Positions 9,301 through 17,539 of a DNA stretch of 64,000 nucleotides are shown in pieces. Positions within the stretch are counted from its first letter, which is position 1. Each line of letters starts with the position of its first letter. Position numbers and translations under genes: made by a program. Where the stretch lies: assembly GCA_038131795.1 (NCBI GenBank), contig JAYPQE010000003.1, forward strand, positions 496,001-560,000. Direction: 5' to 3'. This DNA is from Eutrophobius brisbanensis. Lineage in GTDB: Bacteria > Pseudomonadota > Gammaproteobacteria > Eutrophobiales > Eutrophobiaceae. The notes below the pieces were generated by a model. That model had not been told where the DNA came from and did no database searches. It saw nothing but the letters and a program-made list of their open reading frames with translations.

Positions 9301-12300
9301 GATTGAACATGCATCTGGAAAGATTGGCGCAAAAACAATTAAACAACTCTCTCAAACAATCAACCCTGACGAATTATTAACACATAATTCAATTCATATA
9401 TCTGGCAAGGACGTTTATCAAAATGCCAGAAATTCTGGTCTTGATTATGGTGAATGCTTTCAGAAGGTCCGCCAGGTTGTCATTACTGAAGATGAAAGAG
9501 TGATGACTGAATTTAATGATACAGAGCAAAGCCCTGAGTATTTAATTCATCCTGCTATCCTGGACGCTTCATTCCATTCATTATTTACCCTGATGCAATC
9601 TGGAGATAATAATGATTTTCCATTTACATACTTACCAACAGAAATAAAAACATTAACGCTATACCAGATCGCTGATTTGGTTAAATATAGTGAATGTAAG
9701 ATACTTTCTACATCAGACAATATTATTCATGCTTCATTTAATCTATTTGATGAACAGGGCAAATTAGTTGCAGGTTTAGACGATTGTGTATTTAGAAAAC
9801 TTCCACGGTCGGAAGGTAAGGTCAGCTCAGCAGGATTTTTTAATTATAAACTTATCCCCAAGAACCTGATTAACCTCTCAGATTGTTCACCTGTACCTGA
9901 AAATAGTGAGTTTGTCAGTGCAGTAAAACAAATTTCAAATTTTCCGGAATTAACAACGCCTGACATCAGGTTAAATGAACAGGTGTTGCCTTTATTCGAT
10001 GCTATGGCATCTGCAATAGCAGAAAAAACATTCAGGGAGTTTGGGGCTCATCTTGGGCAATTTACCATTGATTCATTAACAGATTCATCAATGGTGGTAG
10101 ATGAATACCAACCTTATCTGAATTATCTATTAAGTATCCTGGAACAGGACGGTAAAGCTTACAAGCAAGGTGATAGCTGGAGGATGGTTGATTCAGATGA
10201 GATTGATGACCCGGTCGAGATCTGGCGTTCTATTCTGGCTGATTACCCGGAATATATTGGAGAGTTAAGAGAAGCAGCCAACCTGAGTTTGCGAGCTGAC
10301 GATATTATCTCCAATCCGGAATTAAATAGTGAGCAGCTGCAAAAGATGATGCCAAAAGCCGTGGTGAAACCAAGTTCACCATTACAGGGACACATCCTCG
10401 AAAAGATCGTCAATACAGTTATTCAATCCTGGCCAAAGGAAAGTAGAAGATTACGAATTGCAGAAATTCGGAATTATTCAGGTAATTCAGGGATAAATGT
10501 TTTACCACATTTGCCAGATGGACTTTGTGATTACGAAATCCTGGCAATGGATGATTTTACCTTCGCGCAAGCAGAAGACCTGTACCGGAATCATTTGAAT
10601 GTGACTGTGTCGCGATTTGACCCGCAAAGCTCAGGCCTGGAGCAGAAATACAAGGAAGGTGAATTTGATATTGTCTTATTGGCAGATGGTATTCATGGTT
10701 GTGATGTATTAAGAGACGTCTTTTCTCAAGTAGCATACATACTAGCGTCATCAGGGCTACTGGTATTATTGGAAAGACGACCTGACAGAATGACTGATTT
10801 AAACATGGGATTAGTAAAATCAGACTGGTGGCATAGATCCTCCGAGGAAGATTTTCCTGTGTCTTCCAGGTTGCATCCTGAAGAATGGACGTATTTGCTG
10901 GAGGATTCCGGATTTGTCGATACGACAAACCTGGCTGATGAAATAAATACAGATTTACACCATTTTGTTGTTATGGCAAAACGGCCAACCAGGGCCGGCA
11001 ACCATATGACGCAGATAGATGAACATACATCTAATTGCTTGATTATAACAAATGATGATGGGCAATCTGCTGAAATTGCCAACTATCTTAAGTCTGAAAT
11101 GTTTAAAGATGGTATTAACTCAAAAATTGTCAACAGCGGTGATAACGTCTCAACCAGCCATGATACGGTTACGCTTAATTTCCTGGAAAATGAAGGTCAG
11201 GATGGGCTAAGGCAAATTATTGAAGATCTGGACGGACCTGCATTCAAACTTATATATATTGCTGTTAAAGAAGAAAAAATAAATCGGAGTACATCGCTGA
11301 ATATAGGTGAGGGTGTATCAAGGGCCAATACAAGGTTATGTAATTTTATCAATATTCTTGCCTCTGCAAATATCAATAAATTGCCACCAGTGTGGTTAGT
11401 GACATCAGGTGCCGCCTCAAGCTCAATCGCTTCTAAAGATTCTATCCAGCCGAATCCTTACCTGTCCGGGCTTTGGGCAATGGGGCGGGTAATTCGCAAT
11501 GAATATCCCGATATTGATTTACGGATGATAGATCTGAATACCCAGGGGTCAATGGGGCAGACCAGTAAACTACTCTGGAATGAAATATTATCTGGAGATG
11601 GTGAAGAGGAAGTTATTGTTTCAGATAAAAGCAGATCAGCTATACGATTACAAAAATGTGATATTGGATCAGAGGTCATAGATCGAAACAAGTTGGTTGA
11701 ACTTAACAAGATATATCAGTTGGAATTTACCAGGGCGGGGAGCATCGATAATCTGAGATGGAATGCTAAACAAAGACAGTTACCCGGGGCCGATGAAATA
11801 GAAATAGAAGTCAAAGCAACCGGCCTGAATTTCAGAGATATTATGTATACGTCTGGTTTATTACCCCCAGAGATGCTGGAAGGTGGTTTGTCAGGCCCGA
11901 CACTGGGTCTGGAATGTTCAGGGATCATTACTCGAATTGGTGAAGGTGTTGAACAGTTTGAAGTCGGTGATGAAGTTATCGCGTTGGCGCCAGCATGTTT
12001 TTCATCTCATGTCATATCTTCTAAATATGCTGTCACCAGGAAACCTGCAAACTGGAGTTTTGAGGCCGCCGCTACCATCCCAACAACATTTTTTACTGTT
12101 TATTATTCACTTGATTATCTGGCAAGGTTGCGTAAAGGGGAGAAGATCTTAATCCATGGTGCCGCGGGAGGCGTTGGGATTGCCGCTATTCAATATGCAC
12201 ATCACTGTGGTGCCGAAATATTTGCTACAGCTGGAACACCGGAGAAGCGAAAGTTTCTTGAGCTTCTTGGGGTAGACCACATCCTGGATTCGCGGACCCT

Positions 12301-13966
12301 GGATTTTGCAGATGAAATTCTGGAATTAACCCAGGGCCAGGGCATAGATGTGGTATTAAATTCATTGGCCGGTGAAGCCATGGTCCAGAACTTCAAAGTG
12401 TTGCGCCCATTTGGCAGGTTTATTGAATTAGGTAAACGGGATTTTTATGAAAATTCCAAACTGGATCTGAAACCATTTAGAAACAATATTACCTATTATG
12501 GTGTGGATGCAGATCAGCTGTTGCAGTTTGAACAGGAACGGTCCAGCGAATTGATGCATGAAGTAATGGCATTATTTGAGCAAGGTGTGTTCCGGCCATT
12601 GCCGTATACCGTTTTTTCTGCCCTGGATGTGAACAGTGCATTCCGTTTAATGCAGCAATCACAGCACATTGGTAAGGTCGTTGTCACACAAAATTCAAAA
12701 TCGTTAAAAATTCATGCAAAATTGAATAGTACAAGTCTGGAGTTAAATCCGGATGCGACCTATATGGTAACCGGTGGGTTAAGTGGTTTTGGTTTATCCA
12801 CGGCAAACTGGCTGGTTGATAAAGGTGCCAGACATCTCGTTCTATTGAGTCGCACAGGTTTGGTACAGAATGAAAATAATCCGTTACTTGATGAAATTAA
12901 AGCAAAGAATATAGATGTAAAGATTATTGCCTGTGACATCACCGATGCCATAAAACTACAGTCTGTACTGCATGATATACAGGAAAGTAAGTTTCCATTG
13001 AAAGGTGTCGTTCATGCGGCAATGGTGCTGGAAGATAATCTAATTAAAAATATGGACTATGATGCCATGCATCATGTTATTGCACCGAAAGTCCAGGGCG
13101 CATGGAACCTCCACCGTCTAACCAGAGAGCATGAACTGGATTTATTTATATTATATTCATCGGTGACCACCTGCCTGGGCAATCCAGGCCAGGTCAATTA
13201 TGTCGCTGCCAATGGGTTCCTTGAATCACTGGCCAAGTTCAGAATTAACTCGGGATATCCCGCCACTGTCGTGTCCTGGGATGCCATTACCGATACCGGT
13301 TATCTTGCAAGGAATACTCAGTTAGCGGACAGAATTACCCGACGTCTGGGATTGGCAGGTATTACGAGTGAACAGGCATTTAATGCACTGGAGAGGCTGA
13401 TTCTCTCTGATCAGGTTGAGACCATCGTGTTTAATGCCAATTGGCAGGCCCTGAAGCGGGCTTTACCGATTATTAATTCACATTTATTTAAAGACATCTT
13501 GCATGGTCAGTCAGGTAACGACAACCTGGGTGGGGAGGATATTTATGGTATGTTGTCACGTCTGGACGATGCAGAACGACAACCTTTTATTGTTAATTTT
13601 CTGATTACAGAAATTGCCCGGATCCTGCAAATGCCTGAAGAAAAGATTGCCCATAACTGTACTATTCAGGACCTTGGTATTGATTCTTTAATGGCCATGG
13701 AACTGGCTTCTACCATAGAAAGTAAACTAGGTATCAATCTTCCAGTCATGACCCTGGCTGACAATGTCACCCTGGATAGCCTGGCAAACAGAATTAATAA
13801 TATGCTTGAGCCTGCAGATATGACGAGTACTGAAAGTAATGATGTAGATGAAATAGTGACTTCTCTTGCAAAAATACATGCAGAAGATCTGACTGAAGAT
13901 GAATTGATATCCATATCCAATGATGCCATTAACTCCAGAGACACTTCTAAACGCCTGATAAAATGA
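6308..13966 (+). CDS. Highly reducing type I polyketide synthase (KS-AT-DH-MT*-ER-KR-ACP)
   Basis: A single 2552-residue module. The KS (about 5-430) has Cys177 in DTACSSSL, His312 in EAHGTGTPVGDP and His352 in KSNVGHLEPASG. The AT (about 535-840) has Ser625 in GHSVGE, and its AFHSH motif predicts malonyl-CoA. The DH (about 890-1180) has His923 in HKVDGMVVFP and Asp1086 in LDASFH. A region at 1340-1570 has the methyltransferase position and fold pattern but a degraded SAM motif (AEIRNYSGNSGINVL), so it is probably inactive. A pseudo-KR (1575-1790) precedes the ER (about 1800-2130, HGAAGGVGIAAIQ near 1950). The KR (2150-2420) has Ser2285/Tyr2298 and LED, the B-type position. The ACP has Ser2460 in GIDSL. 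There is no thioesterase. The start is TTG, just ahead of QPIAIVGMACRFPGG. With every reducing domain present it should act iteratively to make a saturated chain, released by the next gene's product. Confidence 0.95.
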   Translation: MKKLPQPIAIVGMACRFPGGCNSPEKFWEVLRSGTDVITEVNEDRWSKDYYFHPDPKTSGKTYTTSAGQLSDIYDFDPEFFGISPREAAQMDPQQRLLLQMSWEALEDGGQVPSKLAGSNCSVYVGISSLDYANNRMDDPNVADAYFMTGNTLSIAANRISYIYDLHGPSMAIDTACSSSLVALHQACSSIWSGESNSSIVGAVHLVLSPFPFIGFSKANMLSNTGRCQVFDSLADGYVRSEGGVVLYLKPYEQAIKDGDPIHALIRGTGVNSDGTKSALTVPNGSAQERLLTDVYTRAGVNPDDIDYIEAHGTGTPVGDPIEVQAIGRAIGQARAADNPLLIGSVKSNVGHLEPASGFAGLLKVILSIKHKQIPPTIHQREVNPNIDFEGVNVNVVKQITALQQHNRPLIMGVNSFGFGGTNAHTILEENLLQEVVDEQYKVNGIPPLFISAQSEESLKRRAKQFIDLLHQDLKADEIYDIFYNAAIKRDRLKHSIVAYGDSLNIITESLQNYIEGKRSANLVRAESVEEPGEIAFVFSGNGSQWIGMGNGLLTNARFKTVVQEIDAIFEPLSGWSILDTLANYADSGLEYTEVAQPLLFAVQIGIVDLFKEMGIMPRFVVGHSVGEIAAAYVSGALTLDDAVKVIYYRSSAQGKTKGKGRMAAVRLPVEEILPILEEYDGSLEIAATNSHNSVTVSGDADSIKSLMEKLQEQSVTCRELDIDYAFHSHVMDSIKDYIHDKLDNLSPVKNSVEFVSTVFGKPVDGASLDEKYWWENIRHPVEFESAVSCLITQGVHYFVEIGPHPVLQSYVRDNLRNHDVRGAFYKTITKNDEHEYLSVLGAGYKLLFSHDQYKLDNIFSIRGKQISLPLYPWNNERFIFTGSVEAINKRRDHPLLGFKLNDIDGVWSNHIDILTHQYLSDHKVDGMVVFPAAGYAEMALAAAASVYDGDTIFVSQFEIRKPLILEPGKVKIIQFVLNGVDNRFSIKSRDRLSTDTWIEHASGKIGAKTIKQLSQTINPDELLTHNSIHISGKDVYQNARNSGLDYGECFQKVRQVVITEDERVMTEFNDTEQSPEYLIHPAILDASFHSLFTLMQSGDNNDFPFTYLPTEIKTLTLYQIADLVKYSECKILSTSDNIIHASFNLFDEQGKLVAGLDDCVFRKLPRSEGKVSSAGFFNYKLIPKNLINLSDCSPVPENSEFVSAVKQISNFPELTTPDIRLNEQVLPLFDAMASAIAEKTFREFGAHLGQFTIDSLTDSSMVVDEYQPYLNYLLSILEQDGKAYKQGDSWRMVDSDEIDDPVEIWRSILADYPEYIGELREAANLSLRADDIISNPELNSEQLQKMMPKAVVKPSSPLQGHILEKIVNTVIQSWPKESRRLRIAEIRNYSGNSGINVLPHLPDGLCDYEILAMDDFTFAQAEDLYRNHLNVTVSRFDPQSSGLEQKYKEGEFDIVLLADGIHGCDVLRDVFSQVAYILASSGLLVLLERRPDRMTDLNMGLVKSDWWHRSSEEDFPVSSRLHPEEWTYLLEDSGFVDTTNLADEINTDLHHFVVMAKRPTRAGNHMTQIDEHTSNCLIITNDDGQSAEIANYLKSEMFKDGINSKIVNSGDNVSTSHDTVTLNFLENEGQDGLRQIIEDLDGPAFKLIYIAVKEEKINRSTSLNIGEGVSRANTRLCNFINILASANINKLPPVWLVTSGAASSSIASKDSIQPNPYLSGLWAMGRVIRNEYPDIDLRMIDLNTQGSMGQTSKLLWNEILSGDGEEEVIVSDKSRSAIRLQKCDIGSEVIDRNKLVELNKIYQLEFTRAGSIDNLRWNAKQRQLPGADEIEIEVKATGLNFRDIMYTSGLLPPEMLEGGLSGPTLGLECSGIITRIGEGVEQFEVGDEVIALAPACFSSHVISSKYAVTRKPANWSFEAAATIPTTFFTVYYSLDYLARLRKGEKILIHGAAGGVGIAAIQYAHHCGAEIFATAGTPEKRKFLELLGVDHILDSRTLDFADEILELTQGQGIDVVLNSLAGEAMVQNFKVLRPFGRFIELGKRDFYENSKLDLKPFRNNITYYGVDADQLLQFEQERSSELMHEVMALFEQGVFRPLPYTVFSALDVNSAFRLMQQSQHIGKVVVTQNSKSLKIHAKLNSTSLELNPDATYMVTGGLSGFGLSTANWLVDKGARHLVLLSRTGLVQNENNPLLDEIKAKNIDVKIIACDITDAIKLQSVLHDIQESKFPLKGVVHAAMVLEDNLIKNMDYDAMHHVIAPKVQGAWNLHRLTREHELDLFILYSSVTTCLGNPGQVNYVAANGFLESLAKFRINSGYPATVVSWDAITDTGYLARNTQLADRITRRLGLAGITSEQAFNALERLILSDQVETIVFNANWQALKRALPIINSHLFKDILHGQSGNDNLGGEDIYGMLSRLDDAERQPFIVNFLITEIARILQMPEEKIAHNCTIQDLGIDSLMAMELASTIESKLGINLPVMTLADNVTLDSLANRINNMLEPADMTSTESNDVDEIVTSLAKIHAEDLTEDELISISNDAINSRDTSKRLIK

Positions 13967-15339
13967 CAGAATCCAGTAAAAATCTGTTTGGGTTATCCTC
14001 AGAACATAAAAAACGTTTAATTGACAGGATGCGACAACGCCAAAAGGCGGGCAGCCCTCATGATGTAAGAGATAAAGTAAACCTAAATGCGTTTAAAAAG
14101 GAAATACCATCAGAATTTTATAATATAGATGATATGCCCGGTTTGAAACAATTGCATATTCAAGCCACCGCCGCAGAAAAATTTGGCATACAAAATCCTT
14201 TCTTTCGCTGTCATACCGGTGTAGCTAATAACTCAACATCCATTGATGGCAGAAAGTTTATCAATTACTCAAGTTACAATTATCTGGGTTTGAATGGCCA
14301 CCCAAGGGTGTCCCAGGCTGCAAAATTAGCCATAGACCATTTTGGCACCTCTGCATCCGCCAGTAGACCGGTGTCCGGTGAACGACCAATACACCGTGAG
14401 CTGGAAATAGCACTGGCGAATTTACATGGCACCGAAGATTGCGTGGTCTATGTGAGTGGGCATGCAACCAATATCAGCACAATAGGTAGTCTTTTTGGTA
14501 AAAAAGATTTAATTCTCCATGATTCACTTGCACATAACAGTATTATTCAGGGTGCAATACTGTCTGGTGCAAAACGGTTAACATTTCCTCATAACGACTT
14601 TAATTCATTAAACCAGATGCTGGAAAATAATCGTCGTCAATATGAACGGGTGTTAATTATTACAGAGGGTATGTATAGCATGGACGGCGATATCCCCGAC
14701 ATTCCAAAGTTTCTGGAGATAAAAAAACAGCATAAAGTATTTCTGATGATAGACGAGGCTCATTCCATAGGCGTGATAGGGGATAAGGGTTTTGGTATTG
14801 CAGATCATTTTCAGTTGGATGCAAATGAAATAGACATATTAATGGGAACACTCAGTAAATCTTTTGCTGCATGTGGCGGTTATATTTGCGGTAAACATAC
14901 ATTAATCGAAAATTTAAAATATACTTCACCCGGATTCGTCTACAGTGTCGGTATGTCACCTCCCGTGGCTGCAGCGGCATTGGAAGCGCTGCAGATCTTA
15001 ATCGATGAGCCGGAACGTGTCGCAAAATTACAGGCCAATGCCAGGCTGTTCTTTGAGTCTGCCAAGGATGCGGGATTGGATACAGGTTATTGCCAGGGAT
15101 TTTCGGTGATCCCGGTGATTGTTGGAAGTTCGCTTATCGCAGCCAAGCTTTCCAATCTCCTCTATGAACAGGGGATTAATGTACAACCTATTATTTATCC
15201 TGCTGTGGAAGAAAGGGCCGCCAGATTACGTTTCTTTCTCAGCTCCACCCATACAGAAGAAGAAATCCGTTCTACCGTCGATATTGTGTCCCGTGAATTG
15301 AAGGCATTGAAAAAGAAACCGGTCTACAAGTTTGTATAA
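13963..15339 (+). CDS. PLP-dependent alpha-oxoamine synthase (AONS/SPT family), predicted PKS chain-release enzyme
   Basis: This family condenses an acyl thioester with an amino acid and releases CO2, giving a 2-amino ketone; members include BioF, KBL, serine palmitoyltransferase and CqsA. The 458 residues include the internal-aldimine Lys299 in GTLSKSFAACGG, Asp264 and His267 in MIDEAHSIG, and the ring-stacking His191 in DSLAHNSIIQGA. The substrate-loop segment SASASRPVSGERPIHRELE is also present. About 75 residues precede the catalytic core, starting with a basic helix (HKKRLIDRMRQRQKAG) that could dock to the synthase. The ATG overlaps the PKS stop by four bases, so the two are translationally coupled. 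No bioA/B/C/D genes are near, so a biotin role is unlikely. The amino-acid co-substrate cannot be read from sequence. Confidence 0.9.
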   Translation: MTESSKNLFGLSSEHKKRLIDRMRQRQKAGSPHDVRDKVNLNAFKKEIPSEFYNIDDMPGLKQLHIQATAAEKFGIQNPFFRCHTGVANNSTSIDGRKFINYSSYNYLGLNGHPRVSQAAKLAIDHFGTSASASRPVSGERPIHRELEIALANLHGTEDCVVYVSGHATNISTIGSLFGKKDLILHDSLAHNSIIQGAILSGAKRLTFPHNDFNSLNQMLENNRRQYERVLIITEGMYSMDGDIPDIPKFLEIKKQHKVFLMIDEAHSIGVIGDKGFGIADHFQLDANEIDILMGTLSKSFAACGGYICGKHTLIENLKYTSPGFVYSVGMSPPVAAAALEALQILIDEPERVAKLQANARLFFESAKDAGLDTGYCQGFSVIPVIVGSSLIAAKLSNLLYEQGINVQPIIYPAVEERAARLRFFLSSTHTEEEIRSTVDIVSRELKALKKKPVYKFV

Positions 15340-15379
15340 CAAATATCGTAATCCTTTGATTTATCTGTAAAATCAACCC

Positions 15380-16660
15380 ATGAAAGTTGTCGTCATCGGA
15401 GCAGGTATAGCGGGGCTGGGTGCCGCGCATTATTTCAGGCATAAAGGTCACCAGGTCAAGGTCGTGGAGGCGAGTGACCGGGCAGGTGGTCGCGCCATCA
15501 GTTATCAACGTCCAGGTACCAATGATATCGTTGACGTTGGAACGCAATATTATCATTCATCCTATAAGCGGGCCCTGCGCTTTATTTATCAGGCCGGTAT
15601 GGAATCCCAGCTGAGAAAGATCCGAGGTTATACCCGAATTTATGACGATAATCTAAAAAAGGGATCGTTTTTGTTTAACCGCTATCTTCCCTGGTACCAG
15701 TCAACCGGTGTCTTAGGTAATTTAAATATCGGTTACCAACTGGCAAAGACGTTTATTAAATATGAAATGGATCCCTTCGCCCTGGACTACTATGCAATGA
15801 TGGATGATGTAGATGCAGCTGAAAATAATACCAGCCAGGTCATATATAAAAGCATTATCCAACCACTAACCCAGGTGGGGGCACTATCCGAGCCTGACGC
15901 TATGAAGGTCAGTCAACTCCATATCCACAGACTGATTCATATCATTCTAATGACAGAATACCTGTCACTTTCTAGAGGGACGGTATCCCTTCATCAGGCC
16001 ATGTCAGATCAACTCCCGGTTAAGTTTGGATCACCGGTCATTAATATCATTGAGGAAGGGGGGCAGAGCGTTGGTGTACAACTGGAAAACGAGGTGATTA
16101 AGGCGGACCATATCGTTGTCGCCACCACGCCACCAGCGGCATTAAAATTCATTCCTGAACACTGGAATGAGGCTCATGAATTTCTTGCTGGTATTCAAAT
16201 TCCGGCATTTACTTTACCCACCTTCTTTCTGGACAGGCCCCTGGAACCGGGAGTCTGGTCTTTCCTGTTCCATCAACTGGATGGCACCATCAGTTATCTC
16301 ACAGATGCGGGGCAGAAAAATACCGATATGGTCCCCTCCGGAAAATCTATCATTCAACCCTGGGTATGTTATCCACAATCTGCAAGGTTAGTTGATATGT
16401 CAGATGATGAGGTCATCCGTCATTGTGTCGCTGAGATTGAAAGGGTCTTTCCGGTTTTTTCCAACTGGATTGAACACATTCATATGACCCGCCATCCCCA
16501 CGGTGTGCCATTCCATTCCACGGGACATGTCAGGCGTGCCTGTGAATTTATGCATGCTATGGATCAGAAAAAAATCTCTTTCTGTGGGGATTACCTGAGT
16601 GGCGGTTATATGGAATCTGCGCTGTGGAGTGCTGAAAGGGCGGCAAAGATGTTTGGCTGA
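15380..16660 (+). CDS. FAD-dependent amine oxidase / desaturase-like flavoprotein
   Basis: This 426-residue flavoprotein begins with the dinucleotide fold VVIGAGIAGLGAAHYF, continuing through KVVEASDRAGGRA as in the amine oxidase / protoporphyrinogen oxidase / phytoene desaturase superfamily. The C-terminal FAD segment is present as KISFCGDYLSGGYMESALWS. There is no signal peptide and no membrane helix. It follows the oxoamine synthase by 40 bases on the same strand and probably shares its transcript. In this cluster it might oxidise the amine or dehydrogenate the alkyl chain, but the superfamily is too broad to choose. Its length is normal for a two-domain member. Confidence 0.8.
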   Translation: MKVVVIGAGIAGLGAAHYFRHKGHQVKVVEASDRAGGRAISYQRPGTNDIVDVGTQYYHSSYKRALRFIYQAGMESQLRKIRGYTRIYDDNLKKGSFLFNRYLPWYQSTGVLGNLNIGYQLAKTFIKYEMDPFALDYYAMMDDVDAAENNTSQVIYKSIIQPLTQVGALSEPDAMKVSQLHIHRLIHIILMTEYLSLSRGTVSLHQAMSDQLPVKFGSPVINIIEEGGQSVGVQLENEVIKADHIVVATTPPAALKFIPEHWNEAHEFLAGIQIPAFTLPTFFLDRPLEPGVWSFLFHQLDGTISYLTDAGQKNTDMVPSGKSIIQPWVCYPQSARLVDMSDDEVIRHCVAEIERVFPVFSNWIEHIHMTRHPHGVPFHSTGHVRRACEFMHAMDQKKISFCGDYLSGGYMESALWSAERAAKMFG

Positions 16661-16665
16661 ACCTG

Positions 16666-16694
16666 GTGAGGAGAGAGGAGAAAGGTGTGAGGAG
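16666..16694. repeat. Purine-rich GAGGAG repeat tract
   Basis: Directly after the flavoprotein stop lies a run of GTGAGGAG, GAGGAG and GTGTGAGGAG units. A similar tract occurs at 20889-20935 after the acyltransferase gene. Both follow the 3' end of plus-strand genes in this cluster. Confidence 0.6.
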
Positions 16695-16730
16695 CCTGTA
16701 AACCTGCCTTTACATATTTTTTATAACAAA

Positions 16731-17495
16731 TTATTTGCCCATCGCTATCAGTAATATCCTGTCAGCGAGACGTTCCGGCAGAAACCGTAATAAAGAGATT
16801 CCCCAGGCATGAAACCAGGGAAAGCTCACTAGAGCCTTTCGATTCTCTATTCCATGAATGATTTTATCCACTGCCTTGTCCATGGACATTAGCATAAAGG
16901 GATTCACCTTCAGGGTGCTGGTCATATCGGTATCTACATAGCTTGGGCAAACGATGGTTATAATAACATTGTCCCTGGTATACAGGCCTCTTACCGCCTC
17001 GTAATATGCCTTTACAGCCACTTTACTGGCGGAATATGCTGGAAAGGTCGGTATACCATGATACGCCGATAATGAGCTGATTATGGCGGCGCTGCCATGT
17101 CTTCTCTGTTGCATCTTTTCCAACAATGGATTGACGGTATTGATAACCGCATTGAAATTTACATCGAAGGTTTCATCAATGATAACTTTTTGTTCTATGG
17201 GATGTCCGGATTTGCCTGAATACATGACCCCGGCATTGGCAATCACTAAATCCACCGGGTGATCGGTGTCGAACCTGAATATCCAGTTAATTAGATTGTC
17301 TCTGTCCCGGATATCCAAACTGATAGATTCCACCAGTGCACCATTTTCCCGGCAAATCCTGGCTATTGAATCCAGTCTTTCCCGATGACGTCCGATTAAA
17401 CCCAGACAGACATCGGGTTTCGCATAGCGTTTTGCCATGGCCATGCCTAGTCCATTGCTGGCACCGGTAATGATAATATTTTTAAATTGACTCAA
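16731..17495 (-). CDS. Short-chain dehydrogenase/reductase, candidate 3-ketosphinganine-type reductase
   Basis: A 254-residue classical SDR with the cofactor loop TGASNGLG, the IANAG segment and the catalytic YSASK preceded by the serine in IISSLSAYHG. The CPSYVDTDM segment after the active site matches the loop of SDRs acting on lipid substrates. The C terminus is hydrophobic (ISLLRFLPERLADRILLIAM), as in membrane-associated members such as KDSR/Tsc10, which reduce 3-ketodihydrosphingosine. A 2-amino-3-ketone made by the PKS/oxoamine synthase pair would be its natural substrate; that is inference from context. It is convergent with the flavoprotein gene and divergent from the P450 gene, sharing a 44-base promoter gap with the latter. 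Confidence 0.85.
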   Translation of the reverse strand: MSQFKNIIITGASNGLGMAMAKRYAKPDVCLGLIGRHRERLDSIARICRENGALVESISLDIRDRDNLINWIFRFDTDHPVDLVIANAGVMYSGKSGHPIEQKVIIDETFDVNFNAVINTVNPLLEKMQQRRHGSAAIISSLSAYHGIPTFPAYSASKVAVKAYYEAVRGLYTRDNVIITIVCPSYVDTDMTSTLKVNPFMLMSMDKAVDKIIHGIENRKALVSFPWFHAWGISLLRFLPERLADRILLIAMGK

Positions 17496-17539
17496 TTACA
17501 TGCCCTCTGGGAGATAAAACGTTTATAATTCATAAGCCT

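Noticed and set aside
10557..11082. Open frames of 118-123 codons on the minus strand inside the PKS
   Set aside because: They overlap the methyltransferase-like region of a clearly coding plus-strand gene and show no family motifs or ribosome-binding sites.
13963..15339. Oxoamine synthase as biotin-pathway BioF
   Set aside because: It overlaps the PKS gene, has a long N-terminal extension, and no other biotin genes are nearby.
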